Shown here: positions 1-8,478 of the stretch, piece after piece | Numbering within the stretch: the first letter of the stretch is position 1 | Layout: the number at the start of each line of letters is the position of its first letter | The notes under the pieces: model-generated | What the model saw: the letters and a program-made list of their open reading frames with translations, nothing else | What the model was told of the DNA's origin: nothing | Databases searched by the model: none | Made by a program: the position numbers and the translations under genes | Assembly: GCA_036003045.1 (NCBI GenBank) | Contig: DASYSS010000042.1 | Location: 62,001 to 126,000, forward strand | Length of the DNA: 64,000 nt | Direction of reading: 5' to 3' | Source of the DNA: Gemmatimonadaceae bacterium | GTDB lineage: Bacteria; Gemmatimonadota; Gemmatimonadetes; Gemmatimonadales; Gemmatimonadaceae

Positions 1-217
1 CTGCTCCGACATGCATCCGCCTGAAGAAAAGCTCCGTCTGTAGCGAAAGATGCCACCGCGCAGACACGAATGGTAGAACGACACACCGTCGCGGCCGCGA
101 TCCTCGCACGCGGTTTGACCTTCTGACGATCGAAGCGCACGAAAGCGTTACCATTCTACGCGGTGAGGTGTCGTCTGCCCGAGCGCGAGCCCAGCCTCTC
201 GAGAACGCCCGTTCCGC
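1..217. other. Leading intergenic stretch
   Basis: No gene can be supported here. The short frames on both strands are arginine-rich shadows without recognisable domains. It probably contains the promoter of the hydrolase that starts at 218, but no convincing -35/-10 pair was found. Confidence 0.5.
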
Positions 218-1072
218 ATGGACGCTGATCTTCTCCGAATTCCAGTCGGTCCAGGCTCCATGCACGTGGAGCGATACGGTCACGGCGGCTCGCCGATCCT
301 CTTGGTGCACGGCTTCGGCACGTGCTCCTTCCTCTGGCGCGAGGTCGGGCCCGAGCTGGCATCGGCGAATCGCACCGCCTTCGCGGTCGACCTCTTCGGC
401 TACGGTGAATCCGATCGTCCGTTCGACGCGCAGTTCGGCATCGCCTCACAGTCCGACTATCTCGACCATGCGCTCACCGCGCTCCGGCTCACCAAAGCCA
501 CCATCGTCGGCGTCGACCTCGGCGGCGCGGTGGCGATGCATCTCGCTTATAGCCGCCCGGAGCGCGTTGAGCGCCTCGTCCTCGTCAATCCGATCGCGTT
601 CGACGAAGTCCCGGCGGACGACGTCAAAATGTTGCAGCGAAACACGGCGCGGTTCGCCATCCGTGTGTCCCGCGGACTCCTCGGCGCGGCACCGCTCGTT
701 CGCGAACTGCTCGAGCGCAGCGTTGCCGCCCCGGACAAGATGCCCGACCATCTCGTGGCCCGGTACATGGCGCCGTACGTCGGTCAGGAGGGCCTCAATC
801 ACCTCCTGTCGCTGGCACGGGCCGTGGACGGCGAAGACATGCTGGACGTCGAGCTCGGACAGCTCGATTGCCCGACCCTGATCGTCTGGGGCGACCAGGA
901 TCGTTTCCTCAGTCCGAAGATGGCCGACCGGCTCGCGGACACGATCCCCGGAAGCCGCCTCGTGCGTCTCCCCGGCACGGGCCGCCTCGTCCCCGAAGAG
1001 GCGCCGGAGACCTTGGCCAACATGATCTTGGAGTTCGTCGGCGCCGCGGGAACGATTGCCCGGGCCGATTGA
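218..1072 (+). CDS. Alpha/beta-hydrolase fold protein with altered catalytic residues
   Basis: The 284-residue protein has the alpha/beta-hydrolase order: the oxyanion-loop HGFG at residues 31-34, a nucleophile elbow GVDLGG with Asp100, and WGDQD with Asp228 at the usual acid position. The family's nucleophile is usually Ser. Asp is typical of haloalkane dehalogenases and epoxide hydrolases, but those usually have Trp after it and this protein has Leu. The catalytic His expected near the C-terminus in a GH.....E.P context is replaced by Arg256 (GTGRLVPEEAP). The fold assignment is firm, but the activity is uncertain and the protein may be catalytically inactive or use another chemistry. There is no signal peptide, so it should be cytoplasmic. 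The ATG at 218 has only a weak ribosome binding site. Confidence 0.85.
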   Translation: MDADLLRIPVGPGSMHVERYGHGGSPILLVHGFGTCSFLWREVGPELASANRTAFAVDLFGYGESDRPFDAQFGIASQSDYLDHALTALRLTKATIVGVDLGGAVAMHLAYSRPERVERLVLVNPIAFDEVPADDVKMLQRNTARFAIRVSRGLLGAAPLVRELLERSVAAPDKMPDHLVARYMAPYVGQEGLNHLLSLARAVDGEDMLDVELGQLDCPTLIVWGDQDRFLSPKMADRLADTIPGSRLVRLPGTGRLVPEEAPETLANMILEFVGAAGTIARAD

Positions 1073-1224
1073 TTGCACCGCCGGCCGACGGCGCGCGCCA
1101 GACTCGCCCGCGCAGTCGCTGAACGCGCGAAAGCGCGGCGCAACGATTGCTCAGTGGCGCACGTAGCAGAACTGACTCGATTAGCTTTAGCCTTTCCAAG
1201 TCTCTCACACCCCAACCCAGGTAC

Positions 1225-1497
1225 ATGGCCAAACAGAGAAATGGAGCGGTGAGGTCGACGCGCCTCGCGACACCGACGCCGTTCGAGGAAGCGCGCGACG
1301 AGTTGTTCCAGCACATCATGCGTTGCGGCGTAGTGGGATCGGCGCCCGAGGATCAGAGCGACTGGTTCACCGAGACGATGGCCTACATGGCCGACCGATA
1401 TCCCGAGCTCGGCACGAGCCAGATCGACGAGCTGCGCAAGTTGGGTGAGCGGTTCTCCCAGCCGCCCAAGAAGCGCGACGACACCGCAGCCGCCTAG
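1225..1497 (+). CDS. Small hypothetical protein (90 aa)
   Basis: This is a soluble protein of 90 residues beginning MAKQRNG, with no domain I recognise. The frame is open from 1147, but the ATG at 1225 is preferred because the upstream part is low-information sequence. The middle, about residues 20-75, looks helical and contains one Cys (MRCGVVG). The tail is basic then alanine-rich. The stop is followed after 16 bases by a clear rho-independent terminator, which supports a real transcription unit. It has no functional link to the hydrolase upstream, and there is no signal peptide or membrane segment. Confidence 0.6.
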   Translation: MAKQRNGAVRSTRLATPTPFEEARDELFQHIMRCGVVGSAPEDQSDWFTETMAYMADRYPELGTSQIDELRKLGERFSQPPKKRDDTAAA

Positions 1498-1513
1498 ACA
1501 TAGCTGATAGACG

Positions 1514-1539
1514 ACGCCCCCGAGGTTCGGGGGCGTTTT
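1514..1539 (+). terminator. Rho-independent terminator after the 90-aa gene
   Basis: A perfect 10-bp stem, ACGCCCCCGA paired with TCGGGGGCGT, encloses a 3-nt loop and is followed by TTTT. It lies 16 bases after the stop at 1497. It also separates this unit from the leftward genes that end at 1559. Confidence 0.85.
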
Positions 1540-1558
1540 CGCTCGCCGCTGAGGGCCT

Positions 1559-2035
1559 TTACCGCCAGCGAGGCGGCGAGCGTCGCAGCACGATTCCCAC
1601 TCGCGCGCCGCCACCCAGCCCGACTTCGAGCGCCGGCGTAAACCCGCCGCGTCGCCGGCCCTCGACGTCCACGACGATCGTCAGGTAAGGCGTTCTGAAC
1701 CCGTCGTGCTCGATCGGCGCACTCAAGCCGCCTCCCGCCGAGAACGCGAGTCCGGTCTCGCGGAGTGGGTCGAGCAGGAATCGCGCGACGAGGTCGATGC
1801 GTCCGGTCGTGAAGGAGGACGCATCGCGCCATGTCGTTCCGACTCCGCCGTCGAGGCCGACTCGCACGTATACGCCGGCCGGAAAAACGACGCCCGCGCC
1901 TCCCTGCACCGTCGTTCCGCTTGCGACGATGGCGTCGGCGCGAAGCTCGGGGTAGACCAGCGGCGTCTGCTGCGCCGCCAGGGCGGCGGGAACCGCGACG
2001 CCGATGAGAATCGCTAGCGAGCGCGCGCGTGCCAC
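1559..2035 (-). CDS. Small exported protein, probably an outer-membrane beta-barrel
   Basis: The 158-residue product starts with a GTG at 2035 and a signal peptide (hydrophobic core LAILIGVAVPAALA, cleavage after LAAQQ). The rest is rich in alternating hydrophobic and glycine strands, such as AGVYVRVGLDGGVG and PALEVGLGGGARVGIVL, as in small outer-membrane barrels. It does not match a family I can name. The gene overlaps the 3' end of the phosphatidyltransferase gene by 22 bp in another frame, so the two are probably translated from one leftward message. The frame is open much further upstream, but that part is only a shadow of the neighbour. The start is inferred from the signal peptide. Confidence 0.6.
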   Translation of the reverse strand: MARARSLAILIGVAVPAALAAQQTPLVYPELRADAIVASGTTVQGGAGVVFPAGVYVRVGLDGGVGTTWRDASSFTTGRIDLVARFLLDPLRETGLAFSAGGGLSAPIEHDGFRTPYLTIVVDVEGRRRGGFTPALEVGLGGGARVGIVLRRSPPRWR

Positions 2036-2541
2036 AAGGCGAACGTGTAGTCCAACACCGAGTAGGCCGACGCGAGGCCAACGAGCCAGAGCAGCGGCAG
2101 AACGCGCTGCGGCTCGAGCAGCAAGACAACGAACGCGATGAACTGGAGCACCGTGACCAGCTTGCCGGCGCGCCGCGCGCGCAGGTGGACCGGACGCAGC
2201 CAGGTGACGACGCGCGCCACGATGAATCCGATCGCGGTCATGATGTCGCGCGACAGCATCACCAGGCACCCGCGAATCGAAAGCGCGCCCGAATCGAGAA
2301 AGGTGATTACCGCGACGAGCGCGAAAATACGGTCGGCCAACGGATCGATCAGCGCGCCGAGACGAGTCGTCCACTTCGCGCGGCGCGCGAGCCAGCCGTC
2401 GAGCACGTCCGTCGCCGCGGCGAGCCCGACGAGTCCGAGCCGCTTGTCGACGTCGGTGACGACGGCGAAGCCCGCGGCGAGCAGGACGCGCGACGATGAG
2501 ATGATGTTCGGGAGAGCTCGGAGCCTCTCTCGGGATATCAT
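2014..2541 (-). CDS. CDP-alcohol phosphatidyltransferase
   Basis: This 175-residue membrane enzyme transfers a phosphatidyl group from a CDP-diacylglycerol-type donor to an alcohol, forming phospholipid or a related lipid. The family signature is complete at about residues 45-70: D-x2-DG-x2-AR, then G-x3-D-x3-D (DVLDGWLAR ... GALIDPLAD), the metal- and CDP-binding site. Several hydrophobic helices follow, ending in LWLVGLASAYSVLDY. The length fits PgsA-like members, but the acceptor alcohol cannot be read from the sequence. The start is the ATG at 2541. The exported barrel-like gene downstream overlaps its end. Confidence 0.88.
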   Translation of the reverse strand: MISRERLRALPNIISSSRVLLAAGFAVVTDVDKRLGLVGLAAATDVLDGWLARRAKWTTRLGALIDPLADRIFALVAVITFLDSGALSIRGCLVMLSRDIMTAIGFIVARVVTWLRPVHLRARRAGKLVTVLQFIAFVVLLLEPQRVLPLLWLVGLASAYSVLDYTFALWHARAR

Positions 2542-2663
2542 GGCCCAAACCTAACGGCGCCGTCGCGGCCGCATGCCCTCACTCGACCGGCGCGCGTGTC
2601 GAGCGGCGCTTGCCAGCGTGAAACGGCCTCCATAGCTTCGCCGATTCTCCCTCGAAAGCGACC

Positions 2664-4166
2664 GTGAACGCATTGAGAAACGTTAGTTGCGCTCTCGCGG
2701 CGGCTGCCGGAATTGTGGCAACCGCGTGTAGCGCGCCGACGACGGTGGCGAAGGTCGCCACCGTCAGCCCCTCCTCGGGCCCGATAGCCACGATCGACCA
2801 GCGCATCGGTCTCTCCGGCGTCCCCGACGTGTCGGCGGCGCTCGCCGCGGTCGATCCGAAAAACATCCGCCGCATCGATTCGACGCTCGTCTCGTTCGGC
2901 ACGCGCAACACCTTCTCCGACACGACCTCGCCGACGCACGGCATCGGCGCCGCGCGCCGCTGGATCTACTCCGAGTTCCAGCGGTATTCGCAGGCGTGCG
3001 GCGGTTGCCTGCGCGTCGAATACAACGAGAAGGTCCAGATGGTCGGGCGTGCGAATCCACTCCAGGCGAACATCGTCAACGTGCTGGCCTGGCTCCCCGG
3101 TCGCGACACGACCCGCGTCGTCGTGATGAGCGGACACTACGACTCGTGCGTCTGCGGCATTCCCAACGGCACGAACGACTCGACCTCGACCGCGCCCGGC
3201 GCCGACGACGACGGTTCCGGCAGCTCGGCGGTGATCGAGCTGGCCCGCGTCTTCTCGATGCGATTTCCCAAGGGGCTCGACGCGTCGATCATCTTCGTGA
3301 CCGTGGCCTCGGAGGAACAGGGGCTGAATGGATCGCGGCAGCTCGCCGAATGGCTGCACGAGAAGGGCTACAAGGTCGTCGCGGGAATGACCGACGACAT
3401 CGTCGGCAACGTCGTCGCCGAGGACGGCTACACCGATTCGACGAGCATGCGAATCTTCGGTGCCGACCCCGACAACTCGTCGAGTCGCGAGCTGGCGCGC
3501 TACGCGTGGGGATTGGATCGCGTGTACTTGCCGAACTTCGAAGTGCTTCCCGTATGGCGTCTCGATCGTATCGGGCGCGGCGGCGACCACGAGCCCTACG
3601 TCATGCTCGGCGATCCCGGCCTGCGATTCACCGAACGCGTCGAGAACTACAACCGCCAGCATCTCCCGACGGACGACTTCGCGCACGTCAACTTCGGTTA
3701 CGTGGCGAACGTCGCGCGCGTGAACGCGATGACGGTCGCATCGCTCGCCATGGCGCCGGCGACCCCGGCAAACGCGCGCGCGTCCCGACAGGGACGGAAC
3801 GTCGCGGAGGGAGCGTCGGGAGGTCAGGCGTGGACGTTGAGTTGGGACCCGTCGCCGGGCGCTACCGGGTACGAGCTCCTCGTTCGGCTCACGATCGAGC
3901 CGACGTGGTCAAAGGTGATTCCCCTCGGGAACATCACGCATTGCACCCTTCGACGTCAGCTCGACGACGAATGGGCCGCGGTTCGTGCGATCGGACCCGG
4001 CGGCGCTCGTTCGATGGCCGCGTCGATGCCGACGCCGAACGCGCCGCGTCCGGCGAACGGTGCGGCCGCGGCTGGACGTGGCGCCGGGGGCGCGGCCGGT
4101 GGAGGCGGCGGGGGAGCGGGCCGAGGCGGACCGCAACAGCCCCCACCCCCACCGTGCGGCGCGTAG
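2664..4166 (+). CDS. M28 family zinc metallopeptidase lipoprotein
   Basis: This is an exported peptidase of 500 residues starting at a GTG. The signal peptide ends in a lipobox (IVATAC), so the protein is probably a lipoprotein. The M28 metal site is visible: GHYDS (His158), a GADDDGSG loop (Asp181-183), EE at 217-218 and GGDHEP near residue 310. It should remove amino acids or short peptides from the N-terminus of substrates outside the cytoplasm. After the catalytic domain there is an Ig or Fn3-like stretch (about 385-450) and a low-complexity Gly/Ala/Arg and proline tail ending PPPPPCGA. It lies 37 bp upstream of the membrane gene at 4204 in the same direction, so co-transcription is likely. 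Confidence 0.88.
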   Translation: MNALRNVSCALAAAAGIVATACSAPTTVAKVATVSPSSGPIATIDQRIGLSGVPDVSAALAAVDPKNIRRIDSTLVSFGTRNTFSDTTSPTHGIGAARRWIYSEFQRYSQACGGCLRVEYNEKVQMVGRANPLQANIVNVLAWLPGRDTTRVVVMSGHYDSCVCGIPNGTNDSTSTAPGADDDGSGSSAVIELARVFSMRFPKGLDASIIFVTVASEEQGLNGSRQLAEWLHEKGYKVVAGMTDDIVGNVVAEDGYTDSTSMRIFGADPDNSSSRELARYAWGLDRVYLPNFEVLPVWRLDRIGRGGDHEPYVMLGDPGLRFTERVENYNRQHLPTDDFAHVNFGYVANVARVNAMTVASLAMAPATPANARASRQGRNVAEGASGGQAWTLSWDPSPGATGYELLVRLTIEPTWSKVIPLGNITHCTLRRQLDDEWAAVRAIGPGGARSMAASMPTPNAPRPANGAAAAGRGAGGAAGGGGGGAGRGGPQQPPPPPCGA

Positions 4167-4203
4167 ACCAGCTCGAGGTCACAACCGGGGTGCGCAGCCG
4201 CGG

Positions 4204-5787
4204 ATGAGAAACTTCCTGGCCCCGGCGCATCTCGCGTTCACGGGCATCATCCTCATCTGGAACATCGTGCTCGCCGGCCGGATCGCGCAAAACGATCAGG
4301 CCGAGCGGCCGTTGCAGATCATGTGCGGATTCGCGGCGCTCGTGATCGTGCCCGCGCTCGTTTTGTACCTCGCGACGTCCACGGTGCTGACGAATCGCGC
4401 GGTCTCCACGATGGACTGGCTTTGGCCGGCGGTTCTCGTGCTCTACGCCGTTCAGTCGGTGTACGCGCTGGTCCGCGGCCTCGTCCCCGGCGAGTTGATT
4501 CGTGAATCCGCGACGCCGCACGTCGCCGGATTCGGCCTGCCGCGATTTCTGTTCGCGTTGGGATTGCCGATCGCCACGTACAACGTGGTCATCGCCGGCA
4601 TCGGCATCGTCCGCTACATGGTGGCGCACGGCCACACGTCGGCGCAGCCATTCGTCGCGCTCCTCGGCGCGCAGAGTCTGGCGATGGTGCTCGCCGGCGG
4701 GAGCGCCAGCGTGTTGGCTTCGCCGCTCTATTTGAACGTGCCGATCATTTCGCCGGCGTTCCCGGCGCTGTACAAGTTCACGGCGCCCTTTCGCGCGATC
4801 GTTTCGGTGTACGCGCTGGCGTGGGTGGGCGTGATCGTCGTCGTCGGTCTTCCGCGCGCGGTCGTGCATTTGCAGACGTACGCCGCTCATTCGCGCGATC
4901 CGCTGCGCGAACGGCCGAACGGCGACTTCGCCATTGGGCTCAAAATTTTTCCCGACCTTTCCGGCGGCCCGCCGGCCGCCGCGATCCGCGCCGACTCGGC
5001 GCTCGCCGACACGATGGAAGTGGACGCTGTCGAAGTGGTCGTCCGTCCGGGCATCAGCCGTGGCTCGCTGGATTCACTCGCGCGCGTGATCGATCCTTGG
5101 CGCCGCGACAGCACGACGATCATCGTCGCGATCGGCTATCCGCGCATTCTCGTCCCCGAGATCCAGACGAAGCCGCTCGACGAAGGCGAGCGGCTGCTCA
5201 CGGTCCGCCGCGTCGTCGCTCGGCTTCATCCGGACATTCTGCTGCCGGCCGAAGATCCCTACGGCTCCGGCGCGCAGGCGGTGGGCTCGCTCCAGCCCGC
5301 GCGCTGGGAGTCGTACTTGATCGACGCGGTTCGCGCGGCCAAGGCCGTCGATCCGAAGGTTCGCATCGGAGTCGCCGCGTCCGACTATCGCCACGGCGAC
5401 AGCGTGCTCTTTGCGTGGGCAGCGCGGGCGCACTCGCCGATCGACATCGTCGGATTCTCGTTCTTCCCATCGCCCTACGTTGGCGGCGGCATTCAGACCG
5501 ACACGCGCACCGCCGATCGCTGGATGCGCGCGACGCCGACGACGAAAGACATGTGGATCTTCGCCACCGGCGGCTACCCGCTCGCCTACGGCGAGCGCAG
5601 TCAGTCCGACGCTATTTGGCAGGTGCTGGCGTGGGGCACCGACCATCCCGCCGTCAAGGGAACCATCGTGTACGAAGCGAGCGATTATTTGCAAGCGCGA
5701 GGACTTCGCACACCCGATGGGCGCTATCGGATGGCCACTGGTACCGTCATGCGGGCGCTATCGGGGCTGAGAGAGTCGGTGAGATAG
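4204..5787 (+). CDS. Polytopic membrane protein with large outer domain, function unknown
   Basis: The protein has 527 residues. The first 220 or so hold about six hydrophobic helices (for example at 6-25, 38-58, 73-93, 115-138 and 196-220). About 300 soluble residues follow that probably face the periplasm. This second half has an alternating beta/alpha rhythm and phrases such as GFSFFPSPY and TKDMWIFATGGYP, which recall TIM-barrel glycoside hydrolases. I cannot place catalytic residues, so this is only a fold-level suggestion. The open frame extends upstream into the M28 gene, but the ATG at 4204 begins the first hydrophobic helix. The gene follows the M28 lipoprotein gene and ends close to the convergent M16 gene. 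Confidence 0.75.
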   Translation: MRNFLAPAHLAFTGIILIWNIVLAGRIAQNDQAERPLQIMCGFAALVIVPALVLYLATSTVLTNRAVSTMDWLWPAVLVLYAVQSVYALVRGLVPGELIRESATPHVAGFGLPRFLFALGLPIATYNVVIAGIGIVRYMVAHGHTSAQPFVALLGAQSLAMVLAGGSASVLASPLYLNVPIISPAFPALYKFTAPFRAIVSVYALAWVGVIVVVGLPRAVVHLQTYAAHSRDPLRERPNGDFAIGLKIFPDLSGGPPAAAIRADSALADTMEVDAVEVVVRPGISRGSLDSLARVIDPWRRDSTTIIVAIGYPRILVPEIQTKPLDEGERLLTVRRVVARLHPDILLPAEDPYGSGAQAVGSLQPARWESYLIDAVRAAKAVDPKVRIGVAASDYRHGDSVLFAWAARAHSPIDIVGFSFFPSPYVGGGIQTDTRTADRWMRATPTTKDMWIFATGGYPLAYGERSQSDAIWQVLAWGTDHPAVKGTIVYEASDYLQARGLRTPDGRYRMATGTVMRALSGLRESVR

Positions 5788-5794
5788 GTGGACG
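5787..5794. repeat. Single GGTGGACG octamer (member of intergenic repeat family)
   Basis: One copy of the GGTGGACS octamer lies directly at the stop of the membrane gene, in the gap before the convergent M16 gene. Tandem copies of the same unit occur at 48805-48899, 58039-58078 and 59896-59911. Confidence 0.4.
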
Positions 5795-5834
5795 GGAGAC
5801 TGGGAGACCGGACCCCTGCCCTCGGCCCCCCGAC

Positions 5835-8444
5835 TCAGACTTTCTTCCCCGTCCCCCGCACAATTCCTTCCACCCGCCGCGACGGATCGAAGTGCTCGAC
5901 GGCCACGCCCTGCATGGCCGCCGGCGTCACGGCGCGAATGCGCGATTCGTACTCATCCAGCTCGGCCAGCGTTCCGAAGAGATACGCGTCGACCGCGTCC
6001 GCCAACACGGCCGCGCCGCTCTGTTGTCGAATCGCGTGTAGCCCGACGGCGTACTTTTGCGCGCGTCGTAGTTCGGGCTCCGAGACCGGCTCGTCGCGCA
6101 GGCGCGCGAATTCGGCAAGAAGACCGTCGCGCGCCGCGTCCTCCTGCTCGGGCGACGTCGCGATGTACGCGCCGAACGCCCCGGCCAGGGCGCGTTCGGC
6201 GACGAACGCGTTCACCGTGTAGCAGAGCGAGCGCTTGTCGCGCAGCTCTTCGAAGAAGCGTCCGCCGAGGCCGCTCGCGACCAGTGAAATCATCGCGGCG
6301 GCGTAGCGCGACGAATCCGATCGCGACGGACCGGAAAAGAGGAGCGCCATCGCCGTCTGCGCGCGTTCGCGCGTCTCGACCGCCGTGGCCGTCGAAGCGG
6401 GCCAGGATGGCGAGGGGATCGGCGTCACCGGCGCGCGACGCAGGTCGCCGAACGCGCGCGCCGCCAACTCGGCGAGGTACGCCGGATCCGCGTCCCCGAC
6501 GAGCGCGATGACGCACGGACTCGAGAGTGCACGCTTGGCGTGCCAGTCACGCACCTCGTCGCCGGTGATGCGATGCAACGAGTCGTCGGTGCCGCCGCCG
6601 GGCAATCCGTACGGATGGCCCACGAAGGCGGCCTCCGTCGCGAGACGCATCGGAAAGCGGTACATGTCGTCGCGCAGCGCCGCGACGTCGGCCAGCGCGA
6701 TGGCGCGTTCCGTCTCCAGCACCTCGGCGCCGAACGTCGGATGCTGCACCACGTCGGCCAGCAGCTCGACGGCGGCCGCAGCGTGGCGCGACGGAACCGA
6801 GATGCTCCAGCGGAAGCTGTCGAGGTTCGCCGCTCCGGAGACGCTGCCGCCAAGCATCTCGCCCTCTTCCGCGATCTGCTCGGCGCTACGCGACGCCGTT
6901 CCCTTGAGCGCCGTGCGGAGCATCAGCGTCGTCAGTCCGGCGAGCGCGGACTCCTCGTCACGAACACCGCCGATCATGAAGGCACCGGCGTGCACGAGCG
7001 GCGAGCCGGGCTTCCTGCGAACGAGGACCGGGATTCCTTCCGGCGAGCGATACTCGAAGACGCCAGCGGTCTCTCCGACGAACTCGGCGGGCGTAGCCGG
7101 ACCGAGCACTCGCGCTGTGTACACCGGCGCGGGAGTGAGCGGTGCCGGACGCGGCTCGCGATCGAGGAGCGCGAGCATTTCATCGGACGTCCCGGCCAAT
7201 GAGTCGCTCGCGACCGGGCGGTAGACGACGACGCCCGTGCGGTCGGACCGGAGATAATCTCTGGCGACACGCGTCACGTCGTCGCGCGTCGCGAGCATCA
7301 CTCGCTCGAAGTAGTCGTCGCCGATACGCCAGTCGCCCAGCGCTTCCCACTCCGCGAGATGGCTGGCCTGTCCTTCCATGTCCTCGAGGCGGCGGATCCA
7401 ACGCGATTCGAACACTCGCTTTGCGCGTTCGAGCTCGTGATCGCCGATCTCACCGTCGCGCGCCACGCGAATCTGCTCCCAAATCGCGCGCGCCGCGTCG
7501 CCGGCGGCGGCCGGCGGGGACTCGGCGTGAACGACGAACACCCCGATCTCGGTCGGCGTGTAATGGTAGGCGCTCACCGCCGACGCAAGACGCCTTTCGC
7601 GAACCGCGCGATAGAGTCTCGATGCGCGTCCCGCACCGAGCACAGCGGCGAGCAACTCGAGCGCGGGAGTGTCGGCGTGATTCGTGCCCGGCGTTCGCCA
7701 CCCGAACGCGAGTTGCGTCTGCGTGATGTCGCCGGTCAGGTCGCGGTAGCGAAACCCGCCCACGCCGTCCTCACTCGGCCCCGCGTCGCGCGTGGGATCG
7801 CCGGCCGCGATCGAACCATAACGTCGGCTCACGTCTGCGAGCACGGTGTCGGGGTCGACGTCGCCGACGATCGCGAGAATCGTGTTGCCCGGGCGATAGA
7901 AGTTTCGATAGAAGCCGACGACGTCGTTTTGGCGGAGCGCGCGCAGCCCGGGCTCGCGGCCGATGCGCCAGCGTCGAATGCGGTGCCGGTCGTGGAGGAG
8001 CTCGTACAACGTTTCCGTCGCGACCGCCGGCGGGTTGTCTGCTTTTCGCTTGGCTTCCTGGATGATCACCTCGAGCTCGCGCGCCAGCTCGTCGCTGTCG
8101 ATCAGCGAATGGGCGTACGCGTCCGACTGAACGTCGAGCCCGGCCTCGAGGCTCGACGATGGAAGGACGGTGTAGTAGCTCGTGTGATCGTAGATCGTGC
8201 CGGCATTGAGATATCCGCCGGCGGCTTTCGTCTCTTTGGCGATCTCACCGACGCCGCGCGTCGGCGTGCCCTTGAAGTACATGTGCTCGAGCACGTGCGA
8301 GATGCCGACGACGTCGTCCGTTTCGTCGAAGTATCCGGCGCGGACGAACGTGACGATGGCGACGACCGGCGCCGACGGGTCGCGGCGTACGAGCACGGTG
8401 AGCCCGTTCGCCAGTCGCGTGCGCACGACCGACGTCGAAGGCAT
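5835..8444 (-). CDS. M16 family zinc peptidase (two-domain, pitrilysin/insulinase type)
   Basis: A protein of about 869 residues with two tandem M16 halves. The first half carries the inverted zinc motif HxxEH (HVLEH, about residues 50-54 from this start) and the downstream ligand Glu in IIQEAKRK. The second half lacks the motif, as in paired M16 proteins where it shapes the substrate chamber. No signal peptide is obvious, so a cytoplasmic peptidase is likely. I chose the ATG at 8444, which begins just before the conserved LANGLTVLV strand. A TTG at 8477, one base after the upstream stop, would add 11 residues and is a real alternative. It is the third gene of a leftward operon after two TPR genes. 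Confidence 0.88.
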   Translation of the reverse strand: MPSTSVVRTRLANGLTVLVRRDPSAPVVAIVTFVRAGYFDETDDVVGISHVLEHMYFKGTPTRGVGEIAKETKAAGGYLNAGTIYDHTSYYTVLPSSSLEAGLDVQSDAYAHSLIDSDELARELEVIIQEAKRKADNPPAVATETLYELLHDRHRIRRWRIGREPGLRALRQNDVVGFYRNFYRPGNTILAIVGDVDPDTVLADVSRRYGSIAAGDPTRDAGPSEDGVGGFRYRDLTGDITQTQLAFGWRTPGTNHADTPALELLAAVLGAGRASRLYRAVRERRLASAVSAYHYTPTEIGVFVVHAESPPAAAGDAARAIWEQIRVARDGEIGDHELERAKRVFESRWIRRLEDMEGQASHLAEWEALGDWRIGDDYFERVMLATRDDVTRVARDYLRSDRTGVVVYRPVASDSLAGTSDEMLALLDREPRPAPLTPAPVYTARVLGPATPAEFVGETAGVFEYRSPEGIPVLVRRKPGSPLVHAGAFMIGGVRDEESALAGLTTLMLRTALKGTASRSAEQIAEEGEMLGGSVSGAANLDSFRWSISVPSRHAAAAVELLADVVQHPTFGAEVLETERAIALADVAALRDDMYRFPMRLATEAAFVGHPYGLPGGGTDDSLHRITGDEVRDWHAKRALSSPCVIALVGDADPAYLAELAARAFGDLRRAPVTPIPSPSWPASTATAVETRERAQTAMALLFSGPSRSDSSRYAAAMISLVASGLGGRFFEELRDKRSLCYTVNAFVAERALAGAFGAYIATSPEQEDAARDGLLAEFARLRDEPVSEPELRRAQKYAVGLHAIRQQSGAAVLADAVDAYLFGTLAELDEYESRIRAVTPAAMQGVAVEHFDPSRRVEGIVRGTGKKV

Positions 8445-8478
8445 CGCCGTCGACGGAGACTGGACGTTCGTCGTCAAA

